In this document: positions 42,968 to 51,167 of the stretch, one piece after another
Layout of the letters: each line of letters starts with the position of its first letter
Numbering within the stretch: the first letter of the stretch is position 1
Assembly: GCA_937981575.1 (NCBI GenBank)
Contig: CALJNR010000001.1
Location: forward strand, 1-64,000
Length of the DNA stretch: 64,000 nucleotides
Source of the DNA: an uncultured Clostridia bacterium
Lineage (GTDB): Bacteria; Bacillota; Clostridia; Lachnospirales; Cellulosilyticaceae
Reading direction: 5' to 3'
Program-made: the position numbers and the translations under genes
The notes under the pieces: generated by a model
What the model was told of the DNA's origin: nothing
The model's input: only the letters and a program-made list of their open reading frames with translations
The model's database searches: none

Positions 42968-43945
42968 ATGAGTGTTAACCGAAAAGTAATTGCTAAAAAT
43001 GCTTATAGAATTACTAAAACCAGAAACAAAACAGCCCTAAGAATAAGAGTGCCGGGCGGTCACCTTGAAACGAAATATTTTCCTCTTATTCAATCTATTG
43101 CTGAAGAATATGGAAACGGAACAGTACACTTCACAACAAGACAAGGATTTGAAGTTCCCGACATAGATTTTGAATGTATACCTGAAATTAATGTAAAAAT
43201 CAAGCCGCTTATAGAAGCACTAGGTCTTGAAATGGTTGTGCAGGACGGAGGATACCCAGCAGCGGGAACAAGAAATATTTCAGCTTGCATTGGGAATAGA
43301 GTTTGTCCTTACGCTAATGATGATACGACAAAGGTAGCTCAAAATTTGGAGAAAGCCGTTTACCCGCACGATTTTCATTTTAAGATTGCAGTAACAGGTT
43401 GTCCAAATGACTGTATTAAAGCACATATGCAGGATTTTGGCATCATATGCGTGACGGAGCCTAAGTACGATGCATCCAGGTGTATTAGTTGTGAAGCTTG
43501 TGTTAAAAACTGTAAAAAGAAAGTTACAGGGGCTTTAACAATGAAAAATTATACAGTTGAAAGAGACCACGATAAGTGTATTGGCTGTGGTGAATGTATT
43601 TTAAAGTGTCCAACAGGCGCTTGGACAAGAAGTGAAAAGAAGCTTTACCGCATGGTGATCATGGGAAGAACAGGCAAGAAAAATCCAAGGCTTGCAATGC
43701 CTTTTATTAAATGGGCAACGGAAGAAGTCATCACTCAAATCATTAAAAATACCTACCGCTATGTAGATAAATATATTGATCGCTCACTGCCTAAGGAACA
43801 TATAGGTTATATAGTAGACCGTACAGGTTACAAGGTCTATAAAGAAGAAGTTCTTGAGGGAGTAGTCCTTAACCAAGAAGCCAAAGTTGCTGAAAACATT
43901 CAGTGGTCTGGTTACTGGTATAATCAAGAAGAAAACTTTAAATAG
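42968..43945 (+). CDS. asrC: Anaerobic sulfite reductase subunit C (siroheme)
   Basis: The catalytic siroheme-[4Fe-4S] subunit that reduces sulfite to sulfide. At 325 residues it has the siroheme/cluster cysteines in 'ACIGNRVCPYA' and 'GCPNDCIKAH' and an inserted ferredoxin module, 'CISCEACVKNC' and 'CIGCGECILKCP'. GGAGG precedes its ATG. Siroheme for this enzyme could come from the precorrin-2 dehydrogenase encoded at 10354. It is followed 9 nt later by the ferritin-like gene. Confidence 0.95.
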   Translation: MSVNRKVIAKNAYRITKTRNKTALRIRVPGGHLETKYFPLIQSIAEEYGNGTVHFTTRQGFEVPDIDFECIPEINVKIKPLIEALGLEMVVQDGGYPAAGTRNISACIGNRVCPYANDDTTKVAQNLEKAVYPHDFHFKIAVTGCPNDCIKAHMQDFGIICVTEPKYDASRCISCEACVKNCKKKVTGALTMKNYTVERDHDKCIGCGECILKCPTGAWTRSEKKLYRMVIMGRTGKKNPRLAMPFIKWATEEVITQIIKNTYRYVDKYIDRSLPKEHIGYIVDRTGYKVYKEEVLEGVVLNQEAKVAENIQWSGYWYNQEENFK

Positions 43946-43954
43946 GAGGGGCAT

Positions 43955-44404
43955 ATGAAAGAAACATTTATGCTTGAAGATTTATTAGACGTACTCATTC
44001 AGCTGGAGGCCCTAGGAAGCAAACACTACAGAAAGCTTAGCACTATTGCAGCGGATGAAAAATCAAAAGAACTCTTTTTGCATCTAGCTGACGAAGAACG
44101 CAATCATCAGGCAGCTTATGAAAAATATAAACAGCAAAAAATAGCTTTTGAAAGCAACAGTATAAATGATGAATACCGCGCCTATGTATCAGCTTTATTG
44201 GAAAATGCATTATCTTTTTTAAAGAAGGATGAAAAGGCTGAGGACTTAAATGAAGCTTATCATTTAGCGATAAAGTTTGAGAAAGAAACACTGCTTTTCT
44301 TGAATGAAGTAAAGTCTATCATTGATAAGCGATACGAAAAAGCTATTGAAACCCTGATTGATGAAGAGAGAAGACATTTAAAACTATTACTGGAAATGAG
44401 ATAG
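43955..44404 (+). CDS. Rubrerythrin/ferritin-like di-iron protein in the asr operon
   Basis: A 149-residue four-helix protein with two EExxH-type di-iron motifs, 'DEERNHQ' (about residue 48) and 'DEERRHLK' (about 138), and accessory glutamates in 'LIQLEALGSKHYR' and 'KFEKETLLF'. There is no rubredoxin domain, so it is the short erythrin-like form. Such proteins handle peroxide, oxygen or iron. AGGAGGGG precedes the ATG. It is embedded between asrC and the FNT channel gene, suggesting a protective or sulfur-related role for the sulfite reductase (inference). Confidence 0.82.
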   Translation: MKETFMLEDLLDVLIQLEALGSKHYRKLSTIAADEKSKELFLHLADEERNHQAAYEKYKQQKIAFESNSINDEYRAYVSALLENALSFLKKDEKAEDLNEAYHLAIKFEKETLLFLNEVKSIIDKRYEKAIETLIDEERRHLKLLLEMR

Positions 44405-44415
44405 GGGGAATTAAG

Positions 44416-45198
44416 ATGTATAACGAATTAACGAATAAAATTTCTGATTTAGGAGCGTCTAAGGTTCAGCTGCTGAAAGAAAGTAAATTGAAATACTGGG
44501 TTTTATCTATGCTTGCGGGGATTTATGTAGGAATCGGTACACTGCTTATATTCAGCATAGGGGGATATCTAGGGGATGTACCTTATAGAAGAATTGTTAT
44601 GGGGCTTAGCTTTGGTATTGCTCTCAGCCTTGTAGTCATGGCCGGGGGAGAGCTTTTTACAGGGAATAATATGGTGATGAGTATTGCCTCGCTTAATAAA
44701 CGGGTAAAATGGAGGGGGACCTTTAAAGTATGGATTTATTCTTTCTTTGGCAACTTGGCAGGAAGTGTACTGCTTGCATGGCTGTTTGTAATGGGCGGCG
44801 GTGCAAAAGGGAGTGTTGGAGAGTTTATTATTAAAGTCAGCGAGACCAAGATGAACGCAGGCTTTTCTGAACTGTTTTTTAAAGCTATTTTATGCAATAT
44901 GCTTGTGTGTTTAGGAGTACTTTGCGGCATCAAGCTTAAGGAAGAAACTGCGAAACTAGTTATGATTTTTTGGTGTCTTTTTGCCTTTATCACCCTAGGA
45001 TTTGAGCATAGCGTAGCGAATATGACACTTTTATCTATCGGGCTTATGATTCCAAACGGGGGAGCCCTCAGCTTTGCGGGATTTCTAAATAATATGATTC
45101 CTGTTACACTTGGCAATATGGTTGGAGGAGCTGCTTTAATAGGTATAAGCTACTATATAGTTGGAAAGGATAAAAAACATAAGGAAGCAGCCTGTTAA
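44416..45198 (+). CDS. FNT-family channel, probably hydrosulfide (HSC/FNT3-like)
   Basis: A 260-residue formate/nitrite transporter family protein with six hydrophobic helices; 'AGGELFTGNNMVM' and 'GFEHSVANMT' are the conserved pore loops, with the central histidine in the latter. FNT proteins next to asrABC in Clostridioides difficile form a hydrosulfide channel, so export of the HS- made by AsrABC is the likely role here, not formate or nitrite. It starts 12 nt after the ferritin-like gene. The pentameric assembly is known for the family, not seen. Confidence 0.85.
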   Translation: MYNELTNKISDLGASKVQLLKESKLKYWVLSMLAGIYVGIGTLLIFSIGGYLGDVPYRRIVMGLSFGIALSLVVMAGGELFTGNNMVMSIASLNKRVKWRGTFKVWIYSFFGNLAGSVLLAWLFVMGGGAKGSVGEFIIKVSETKMNAGFSELFFKAILCNMLVCLGVLCGIKLKEETAKLVMIFWCLFAFITLGFEHSVANMTLLSIGLMIPNGGALSFAGFLNNMIPVTLGNMVGGAALIGISYYIVGKDKKHKEAAC

Positions 45199-45353
45199 GA
45201 TAAGTTAGAATAAGGTATAATTTTCCTTGACAGCCTAAAGCCTGGGATGTAGAATTATTTATAAATATAGCTTAAATTCTGAATGATCTTTTAAGCTATT
45301 GAAGCATTCCAGCCTTTAAAAATGATAAAAACGAAATCAGGAGGTTTGATAGC

Positions 45354-45515
45354 ATGAAAAAGTATATTTGTACAGTTTGCGACTATATTTATGATCCAGA
45401 ACAAGGAGATCCAGATGGAGGCATCGCCCCAGGAACAGCATTCGAAGATATTCCGGATGATTGGGTTTGTCCAGTATGTGGTGTAACAAAAGACGATTTT
45501 GAAGTAACGGAGTAA
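45354..45515 (+). CDS. Rubredoxin
   Basis: A 53-residue rubredoxin with the two CxxC knuckles binding one iron: '[10 protein letters not shown]' and '[13 protein letters not shown]'. The spacing and length are typical. An AGGAGG ribosome binding site lies upstream of ATG 45354. It is a cytoplasmic one-electron carrier, commonly a partner of rubrerythrin or superoxide reductase. It lies 155 nt after the FNT gene; a small hairpin (45267-45275 with 45291-45299) in the gap does not look like a terminator, so co-transcription with the asr genes is possible. Confidence 0.95.
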   Translation: MKKYICTVCDYIYDPEQGDPDGGIAPGTAFEDIPDDWVCPVCGVTKDDFEVTE

Positions 45516-45526
45516 TTTCAAACATA

Positions 45527-45580
45527 TAAAAAAGCCGGAGAGCTGCTCTTATAAGCGTTCTCTGGTTTTTTGTTTTTTTA
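45527..45580 (+). terminator. Intrinsic terminator after rubredoxin
   Basis: AAAAAAGCCGGAGAG pairs imperfectly with TTCTCTGGTTTTTT across a ~15-nt loop and is followed by GTTTTTTT. Confidence 0.75.
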
Positions 45581-45592
45581 GGTATCGGAAGT

Positions 45593-45632
45593 AACTTAAA
45601 GTTAAAGATGTGAAATCTATATATTTAACGGA
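45593..45632 (-). repeat. Partial arm of the double-hairpin repeat (G), inverted orientation
   Basis: The sequence around GATGTGAAATCTATA (45608-45622), with AACTTAAAGTTAAA before it, is the complement of the 5' arm of the full copies. The rest of the element is missing. It lies between the rubredoxin terminator and the kinase gene. Confidence 0.5.
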
Positions 45633-45717
45633 TTTAATGAAAAGTTAATCATTATGTAGTATAATAAATAAAGTAAATATCAGGTAATTATAAGAAGAGC
45701 CGTTAGGGGGGGAACAT

Positions 45718-47019
45718 TTGACAATTTCAATGCTGCAAAGCGGAGATGAACTGCAATCAATGCACCATATAACCTATAAAGTGATTAAACTCCTAGGTAG
45801 CGGAGGACAGGGCGAAGTTTATGAAGTAGAAGCAAAGGGTAAACGATATGCCTTGAAATGGTATCATGTACATATGGCGAGCCGAAGCCAAAGGGCTATT
45901 ATCGATCAGTTGACTGAAAACGGCAAGCCGGATGAACGTTTTTTGTGGCCTGTTGATATTATTGAGGCGCAGCAGACCTTTGGCTATATTATGGACTTAA
46001 GACCTGCCGCCTATAAAAGCATAGTAGATTTAATGAAAAGACGGGCAGAACCTTCTTTTAAGGCACTATGCACTGCTGGATTTAATTTGGCTGACTGCTT
46101 TCAAAAGCTGCATTCACTTGGATACAGCTATTGTGATATTTCATTTGGCAATACTTTTCTAAACCCTGAAAACGGAGAAATTTTAGTCTGTGATAATGAT
46201 AATGTCATTGTTTATGGTATGACCACAAGCAGTGTACAAGGAACCCTCGGGTTTATGGCCCCTGAAATTGTAATGGGTGAAAAAGGGCCATCTGCTGAAA
46301 CCGATCTTTTTTCACTGGCTATTCTGCTTTTTTATATGTTTATGCTGCACCATCCTTTAGAAGGGGCAAAGGAAGCTAATATCAGGTGTTTTGATGCGGC
46401 AGCCAAACAAAAAATCTATGGACAAAGTCCGCTGTTTATATGGGACCCCATAGACAAATCAAACAGGCCTATTTCTGGATATCAGGATAATGCTATTATT
46501 TACTGGAATGTTTATCCTAAATTTCTTAAAGAGCTTTTTGCAACTGCCTTTACGGAGGGGCTTAAAAATCCTAGAAAAAGGGTGGTAGAAAATCAGTGGA
46601 AAAGGGCTTTTGTTGAGCTTCGAGATAGCATCGTCATTTGTCCTTACTGCGGAGCAGAAATCTTTTATCAGGAAAGTATAGCCATTGGAGCAGATAATAT
46701 CTGCTGGAATTGTAATAAAGGTATTATGCCGCCGCCGCGGCTTAAAATAGGAAACCGACTGATTGTACTTGATAAAAATACAGTGCTTTATGAACATCAT
46801 ATTTATAATGATTTAAATTTAAGTGAGCGGGCAGCTCAAATTTCAAGACACCCCAGTGATCCTAATAAATGGGGGCTGATGAATTTAGGCAAGAGGGACT
46901 GGGTCTTTACAAAGCAGGATGGAACAAAGGTAAGTGTAGCACCCGGGAAAAATGCGCCGCTGATTTCCGGAGCAAAAATTGATTTTGGGAGTAGCGAAGG
47001 AGAAATAAGGATATTTTAG
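45718..47019 (+). CDS. Ser/Thr protein kinase of a TerY-P-type triad
   Basis: A 433-residue kinase. The glycine loop 'LLGSGGQGEVYEV' (about 25-37), Lys47 in 'YALKWY', catalytic Asp140 and Asn145 in 'YSYCDISFGN', a DND (159-161) in place of DFG, and 'FMAPEIVMG' show an active-looking but atypical kinase. A zinc ribbon follows (Cys308/Cys311 and a second CxxC about residue 333), then a β-rich C-terminal domain with FHA-like features ('ISRHP', 'WGLMNLG', 'DGTKVSVAPG'). The start is TTG, with AGGGGGGG upstream. With the next two genes it forms the kinase/VWA/PP2C set known as TerY-P. Confidence 0.85.
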   Translation: MTISMLQSGDELQSMHHITYKVIKLLGSGGQGEVYEVEAKGKRYALKWYHVHMASRSQRAIIDQLTENGKPDERFLWPVDIIEAQQTFGYIMDLRPAAYKSIVDLMKRRAEPSFKALCTAGFNLADCFQKLHSLGYSYCDISFGNTFLNPENGEILVCDNDNVIVYGMTTSSVQGTLGFMAPEIVMGEKGPSAETDLFSLAILLFYMFMLHHPLEGAKEANIRCFDAAAKQKIYGQSPLFIWDPIDKSNRPISGYQDNAIIYWNVYPKFLKELFATAFTEGLKNPRKRVVENQWKRAFVELRDSIVICPYCGAEIFYQESIAIGADNICWNCNKGIMPPPRLKIGNRLIVLDKNTVLYEHHIYNDLNLSERAAQISRHPSDPNKWGLMNLGKRDWVFTKQDGTKVSVAPGKNAPLISGAKIDFGSSEGEIRIF

Positions 47020-47108
47020 TTTTGCATATACATGTATAACATCAGAGATTTCTAAAGATAGCGTTATAGGGTATCACGTAATGATAAGAACTAAGGAGGA
47101 TTGAGTAA

Positions 47109-47810
47109 ATGACAGAAGGATTTAAAAGACCAGGGGGAGAGATGGCTTCTAGGCCCCTTCACTTTATATGGATTGTAGATTGTTCAGGTTCGATGATGGG
47201 AGAAAAGATTCAGTCGCTTAATTATGCGATCAGACAGACAATACCGGATATGCAGAGTGCGGCAGATGAAAATCCTAATGCACAGCTTTTTATACGTGCT
47301 GTTAAATTTTCAGAAGGTGCCAGCTGGCATATTGCTGCACCAACTCCTATTGAAGCCTTTGAATGGATCGACTTAGAGGCGGATGGGGTGACGGATATGG
47401 GCAAAGCTTTTGAACTGGTAGCAGACCAGCTGCAGATGCCGCCGATGCCTGAACGGGCACTGCCTCCTGTTCTTGTGCTGCTTTCAGATGGGCAGCCGAC
47501 CGATCAGTATAAAAAGAGTCTTGAGCGTTTGCTAAGTCTACCTTGGGGGAAAAAAGCTGTGAAGATTGCTATTGCCATAGGCAGTGATGCAGATCTTACT
47601 GTACTTCAGGAATTTATGAATAATAATGAGCTTCCAGTGCTTCAGGCTAACAATCCACAGGCGCTGATTAAGTATATTAAGTGGGCTTCAACGATTGCTA
47701 AGCAGGTATCATCGCCAAACAGCAGCGTCATAGGAATGAGTTCACAAAAAACAGCTATTGATACAGCTGCTCTGCCGATTGCCTCTGATGAAGACAGTGA
47801 TGTCTGGTAG
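47109..47810 (+). CDS. TerY-like von Willebrand factor A domain protein
   Basis: A 233-residue VWA protein. The metal-ion-dependent adhesion site is complete: DxSxS at 24-28 ('DCSGS'), Thr95 in 'GVTDMG' and Asp127 in 'LLSDGQPTD'. It has the short TerY-type layout with no membrane segment, so it should act inside the cell as a protein-interaction module. GGAGG precedes the ATG. The stop is 6 nt before the PP2C start. A Ser/Thr-rich tail (about 200-230) could be a phosphorylation target of the neighbouring kinase (inference). Confidence 0.88.
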   Translation: MTEGFKRPGGEMASRPLHFIWIVDCSGSMMGEKIQSLNYAIRQTIPDMQSAADENPNAQLFIRAVKFSEGASWHIAAPTPIEAFEWIDLEADGVTDMGKAFELVADQLQMPPMPERALPPVLVLLSDGQPTDQYKKSLERLLSLPWGKKAVKIAIAIGSDADLTVLQEFMNNNELPVLQANNPQALIKYIKWASTIAKQVSSPNSSVIGMSSQKTAIDTAALPIASDEDSDVW

Positions 47811-47816
47811 ACCCAA

Positions 47817-48641
47817 ATGATGAAATGGAATGTAATAGGCGAATGTATTCAAGGGGCTTCTCATATAAGAGGGGGCAAACCCTGTCAGGATGCTTTGAAA
47901 ACCTGCCATATAGGAAATAAAGGAATTATCTGCACGTTAGCAGATGGGCACGGAAGTGAGCAGTGTAAGTACAGTGCAGATGGTGCACGGATTGCAACGG
48001 CGGTTGCCTTGTCGATCTTAGAAACAATGGTTTGGCATACTTTGGATGAAGCATTATATGATGAAATCAGAAACTTAAAAGATGTTACGCTTCCAAAAAG
48101 GATAGAACGGGAATGGAAAGAAGAAGTGCGTCTTTTTCATCAGATGAGACAAAGAGAAGCAGCTGAAACAGACAAGGCACTTTATAAGCTTTATGGCACC
48201 ACCTTAATCATTTTATTTGTGACAGCAGACTTTATTTTTGCAATGCAGATTGGAGATGGCGACCTCTTAGTTGTATTTGATGGAGGAGAAACATCATGGC
48301 TTCTGGAGATGGAACATCAGCTTGGGACGGAAACCTACTCTTTGTGTCAAAATCACAGCTGGAAATATTTTAGGAACAAGCTCATTCCTCTTTCCGAGCA
48401 TACAGCCGTTCCTCAGCTTTTTTTAGCCAGCACAGATGGGTACGCTAACAGCTTTATTAGTTCAGAAGACTTTTTGAAAATCGGAAGGGATTATCTTAGT
48501 CTTTTTAAAGCACATTCGCCCAAGGTGATACAAGAGCATCTTAATGAGTGGCTGAGTGATGCATCAGCAAGCGGCAGCGGAGATGACATAACCTTTGTGC
48601 TCGTTTATAATGAATCTTTAGAGCGATCTTTTGGAGGCTAG
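47817..48641 (+). CDS. PP2C-type protein phosphatase of the kinase/VWA module
   Basis: A 274-residue Mg/Mn-dependent Ser/Thr phosphatase. Conserved acidic metal ligands are Asp25 in 'KPCQDAL', Asp43 in 'LADGHGSE', the aspartates in 'IGDGDLL' and 'ASTDGYANS', and the last in 'GDDITFVLV'. It would reverse phosphorylation by the kinase encoded upstream. Two adjacent ATGs (47817 and 47820) are possible, and no strong ribosome binding site is present, so translation is probably coupled to the VWA gene 6 nt upstream. It is followed after 6 nt by the Sel1 gene. Confidence 0.9.
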   Translation: MMKWNVIGECIQGASHIRGGKPCQDALKTCHIGNKGIICTLADGHGSEQCKYSADGARIATAVALSILETMVWHTLDEALYDEIRNLKDVTLPKRIEREWKEEVRLFHQMRQREAAETDKALYKLYGTTLIILFVTADFIFAMQIGDGDLLVVFDGGETSWLLEMEHQLGTETYSLCQNHSWKYFRNKLIPLSEHTAVPQLFLASTDGYANSFISSEDFLKIGRDYLSLFKAHSPKVIQEHLNEWLSDASASGSGDDITFVLVYNESLERSFGG

Positions 48642-48647
48642 GGGGCT

Positions 48648-49703
48648 ATGAGAAAAAAGATAGTGAGCAAGCTGATTGAACTTAAAGATCTATATGGTGA
48701 AGAAATACTTTCGAATAAGAGAAGGCTGATAGCTTTTATAAAGGATTACTTTCCCTTTGCAAAGCGTGAACACAGCCTGCTTGCAAAAGGCATGGAGATA
48801 GGCCTCTATCAGACGATGAAGGACTGTGACATTCATAACTGCATTTTGATGCGCAATAAGTGTATTGACAGGCTGCATAAAGAAAAAAATATGGATAGAC
48901 GGAGTGCGGAAGATGCTGTAGATCTTTGGATCAGTTTTATCAAAAAAGAGAGAGGAATGGATACAGCGTTCAGCGAAGACAAACTACTCCTTGAAAAAGC
49001 AGATGAAGCAGCTAAGGTTCAGCTTAAGGCCTATCATAAAACGGCTGAACTAGGGGATGTTGAGGCTATTTTAAATATTGCTCACAGCTATTATAACGGC
49101 GAAGGCATAAGCCAAAGCTATGAGGAAGCTATGAAATGGTATAAAAAAGCTGCCAAGCTTCATCAAGTAGATGCGATGAATTATATCGGCAACATTTATT
49201 ATATGGGACAGGGTGTAGGGCAGGACTATGAAGAAGCTTTAAAATGGTATCAAAAGGCAGCTTCTTTAGAAAGTGCTGTTGCAATGAATTACATAGGAAA
49301 TATGTATTATGAAGGTAAAGGTGTTCAAGCAGATATAAAGGAAGCCCTAAAATGGTATCAAAGGGCTGCAAGACTTGGAAACTATACAGCTATGTTTAAT
49401 ATTGGTTACATGTATTATCAGGTGCAGATCGGTGAGCATACGGAGTCTTTACACTGGTATCAGGAAGAAGCCGAAAAAGGCAACATGGATGCCATGAACC
49501 ACCTGGCCTATATGTACCATACTGGAGATGGAGCTCCTCAGGACTATGAGAAAGCTTTAAGCTTATACCATGAGATTGCAAAACGGGGGCAGACTTCTGC
49601 AATGATCTGGATTGCTTATATGCACTTAAACGGCCAAGGTGTGAAAAAAGATTATCATGAGGCCATGAAGTGGTGTAAAAAAGCAACGTATACATTAGAG
49701 TAA
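48648..49703 (+). CDS. Sel1-repeat protein attached to the kinase/VWA/PP2C module
   Basis: A 351-residue protein. The N-terminal ~125 residues are helical, charged and unfamiliar to me. The remainder is made of about six Sel1-like (TPR-type) repeats of ~36 residues with the consensus pattern 'A..IG..YY.G.GV..D..EA..WY.KAA' (for example 'MNYIGNIYYMGQGVGQDYEE'). Such solenoids are scaffolds that gather partner proteins. It is the fourth gene of the cassette, starting 6 nt after the PP2C stop, with AGGGGG upstream. It is therefore likely the adaptor or effector of the phosphorylation module. A terminator follows. Confidence 0.85.
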   Translation: MRKKIVSKLIELKDLYGEEILSNKRRLIAFIKDYFPFAKREHSLLAKGMEIGLYQTMKDCDIHNCILMRNKCIDRLHKEKNMDRRSAEDAVDLWISFIKKERGMDTAFSEDKLLLEKADEAAKVQLKAYHKTAELGDVEAILNIAHSYYNGEGISQSYEEAMKWYKKAAKLHQVDAMNYIGNIYYMGQGVGQDYEEALKWYQKAASLESAVAMNYIGNMYYEGKGVQADIKEALKWYQRAARLGNYTAMFNIGYMYYQVQIGEHTESLHWYQEEAEKGNMDAMNHLAYMYHTGDGAPQDYEKALSLYHEIAKRGQTSAMIWIAYMHLNGQGVKKDYHEAMKWCKKATYTLE

Positions 49704-49715
49704 CGATAATATTTT

Positions 49716-49763
49716 AAAAAAGGGTTATCATAATGGAGTAGTCATTATGATACCTCTTTTTTT
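49716..49763. terminator. Terminator after the kinase/VWA/PP2C/Sel1 cassette
   Basis: TATCATAATG (49726-49735) pairs with CATTATGATA (49743-49752). The stem is extended by AAAAAAGGG opposite CCTCTTTTTT with one mismatch and a G-T pair, and seven T residues follow. Confidence 0.88.
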
Positions 49764-49820
49764 AAAATGATTATTTCTTTGTATGGTGATTTAAAATTTA
49801 CAAAAAATACTTATAAACAC

Positions 49821-49849
49821 TTGATTTTTAATTTAAATACAGATATACT
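49821..49849 (+). promoter_or_regulatory. Promoter of the histidine operon
   Basis: TTGATT (49821-49826), a 17-nt spacer and TATACT (49844-49849). The leader of about 55 nt has no T-box or histidine-rich leader peptide. Confidence 0.65.
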
Positions 49850-49910
49850 AACTTTATTAATTTACAAATTTAACAGTTTAAAACTTTAACATAGTAAAGT
49901 GAGGGAGAAC

Positions 49911-51155
49911 ATGAAAAATTATACACTGCATATTCCGGAAGGAGTAAAAGATTATATCGGTATTGAAGCTTATCAAAAAGAAAAGATTCAAAACCGTATC
50001 AAAGAAGTTTTTTATAAATACAGTTACAATCTGATCGAGACGCCCACTTTTGAATACTTAGATGTTTTTACTTTAGGAGAAACGAACTATCAGCAGACGC
50101 AGCTTTATCATCTTATTACAAGGCAGGGAGAACTGGCGGCCTTAAGAAGTGATATGACAAGAGCTATTGCAAGAGTAGTGTGTACGCAAAACAGCAATAT
50201 GCCTATGCCGCAGCGCTACAGCTATATGGCTAGCAGCTTCAGATATCCAGAACGTTATCAAGGCAAACTTCATGAGTTTACACAGGCGGGGATTGAACTG
50301 ATCGGCAAAAACTGCTTAGAAGCAGATGCAGAAGTGATTAAAGCAGCTATAGAGGCACTTAAAGCAGCAGGTCTTAAAGAGTTTACGCTGCATATCGGCA
50401 GCAGTGAGTTTTTAGAATATATGTTAAGTGATATTGGTCTAGGAAGTGAAGAAAAGGCAGCTGTTTATAAAGCGATTGAGCAAAAAGATGCGGTTAAGCT
50501 TAAAGCTATATTAGAGTCTGCACATATTGATAAAGAAATGCTGAGTGTTCTTTTGGAACTGATACAGTGTGCCGGAAAAATTGATCTCTTAAGAAGTATC
50601 AAAGAAAAAATTACTTCAGCTAAATCTAAGGAAGCTTTAGAGTACCTTGAAAACGTGTATGAAATCCTAGAAGAATATGAAATTAATCAGTATATACTTT
50701 TTGATTTTAGTATTTTGTCGTATGGGAAGTACTATACAGGCATTATGTTTCAGGCCTATACCCATGGCATTGGCAGCGCAGTGGTAGAAGGGGGAAGATA
50801 TGATTCGCTTTTAAATAAGTTTGGCAGAGATCTCCCGGCTGTTGGATTTGGGATAGATGTCAACCTGCTGCTTCAAAAAATGATTAAAGAAAATCCAATT
50901 GCTAACTTCATTAGCCGAAGAACACTGATTGCTTATACAAAAGCAGCAAGAAAGACTGCTCTAAGAGAAGCAGACAGACTGAGAAAACAAGGGCTGGTCG
51001 TTGAAAACAGCTTTTTTGATACACTGGAAGAAGCCAGAGCTTATGCGGGAGCAATTGGGATTGGCGGCGTACTATACTTTAAGGATGGCGACCAGGTAGA
51101 GGTGCACAATCTTGCAGAAAATACTGTGCAGGAAACAACCGTTGGGGAATTATAA
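49911..51155 (+). CDS. hisZ: ATP phosphoribosyltransferase regulatory subunit
   Basis: A histidyl-tRNA synthetase paralogue that activates the short form of HisG. 414 residues. It keeps class II synthetase features ('LRSDMTRAIARVV', 'GRYDSLLNKFGRDLPAVGFGID' in pieces) but lacks a C-terminal anticodon domain fit for charging. The ATG at 49911 follows AGGGAG; an upstream GTG at 49899 would encode the ribosome binding site. It leads the operon hisZGDCBHAF-IE, and hisG follows 12 nt later. Confidence 0.93.
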   Translation: MKNYTLHIPEGVKDYIGIEAYQKEKIQNRIKEVFYKYSYNLIETPTFEYLDVFTLGETNYQQTQLYHLITRQGELAALRSDMTRAIARVVCTQNSNMPMPQRYSYMASSFRYPERYQGKLHEFTQAGIELIGKNCLEADAEVIKAAIEALKAAGLKEFTLHIGSSEFLEYMLSDIGLGSEEKAAVYKAIEQKDAVKLKAILESAHIDKEMLSVLLELIQCAGKIDLLRSIKEKITSAKSKEALEYLENVYEILEEYEINQYILFDFSILSYGKYYTGIMFQAYTHGIGSAVVEGGRYDSLLNKFGRDLPAVGFGIDVNLLLQKMIKENPIANFISRRTLIAYTKAARKTALREADRLRKQGLVVENSFFDTLEEARAYAGAIGIGGVLYFKDGDQVEVHNLAENTVQETTVGEL

Positions 51156-51167
51156 AAGGAGGTATTT

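Noticed and set aside
45267-45299. Terminator between the FNT gene and rubredoxin
   Set aside because: A nine-base-pair hairpin is present, but no T-tract follows, so termination is not supported.
49764-49910. T-box or histidine attenuator ahead of the his operon
   Set aside because: The leader is ~55 nt, with no T-box motif, no run of His codons and no terminator between promoter and hisZ.
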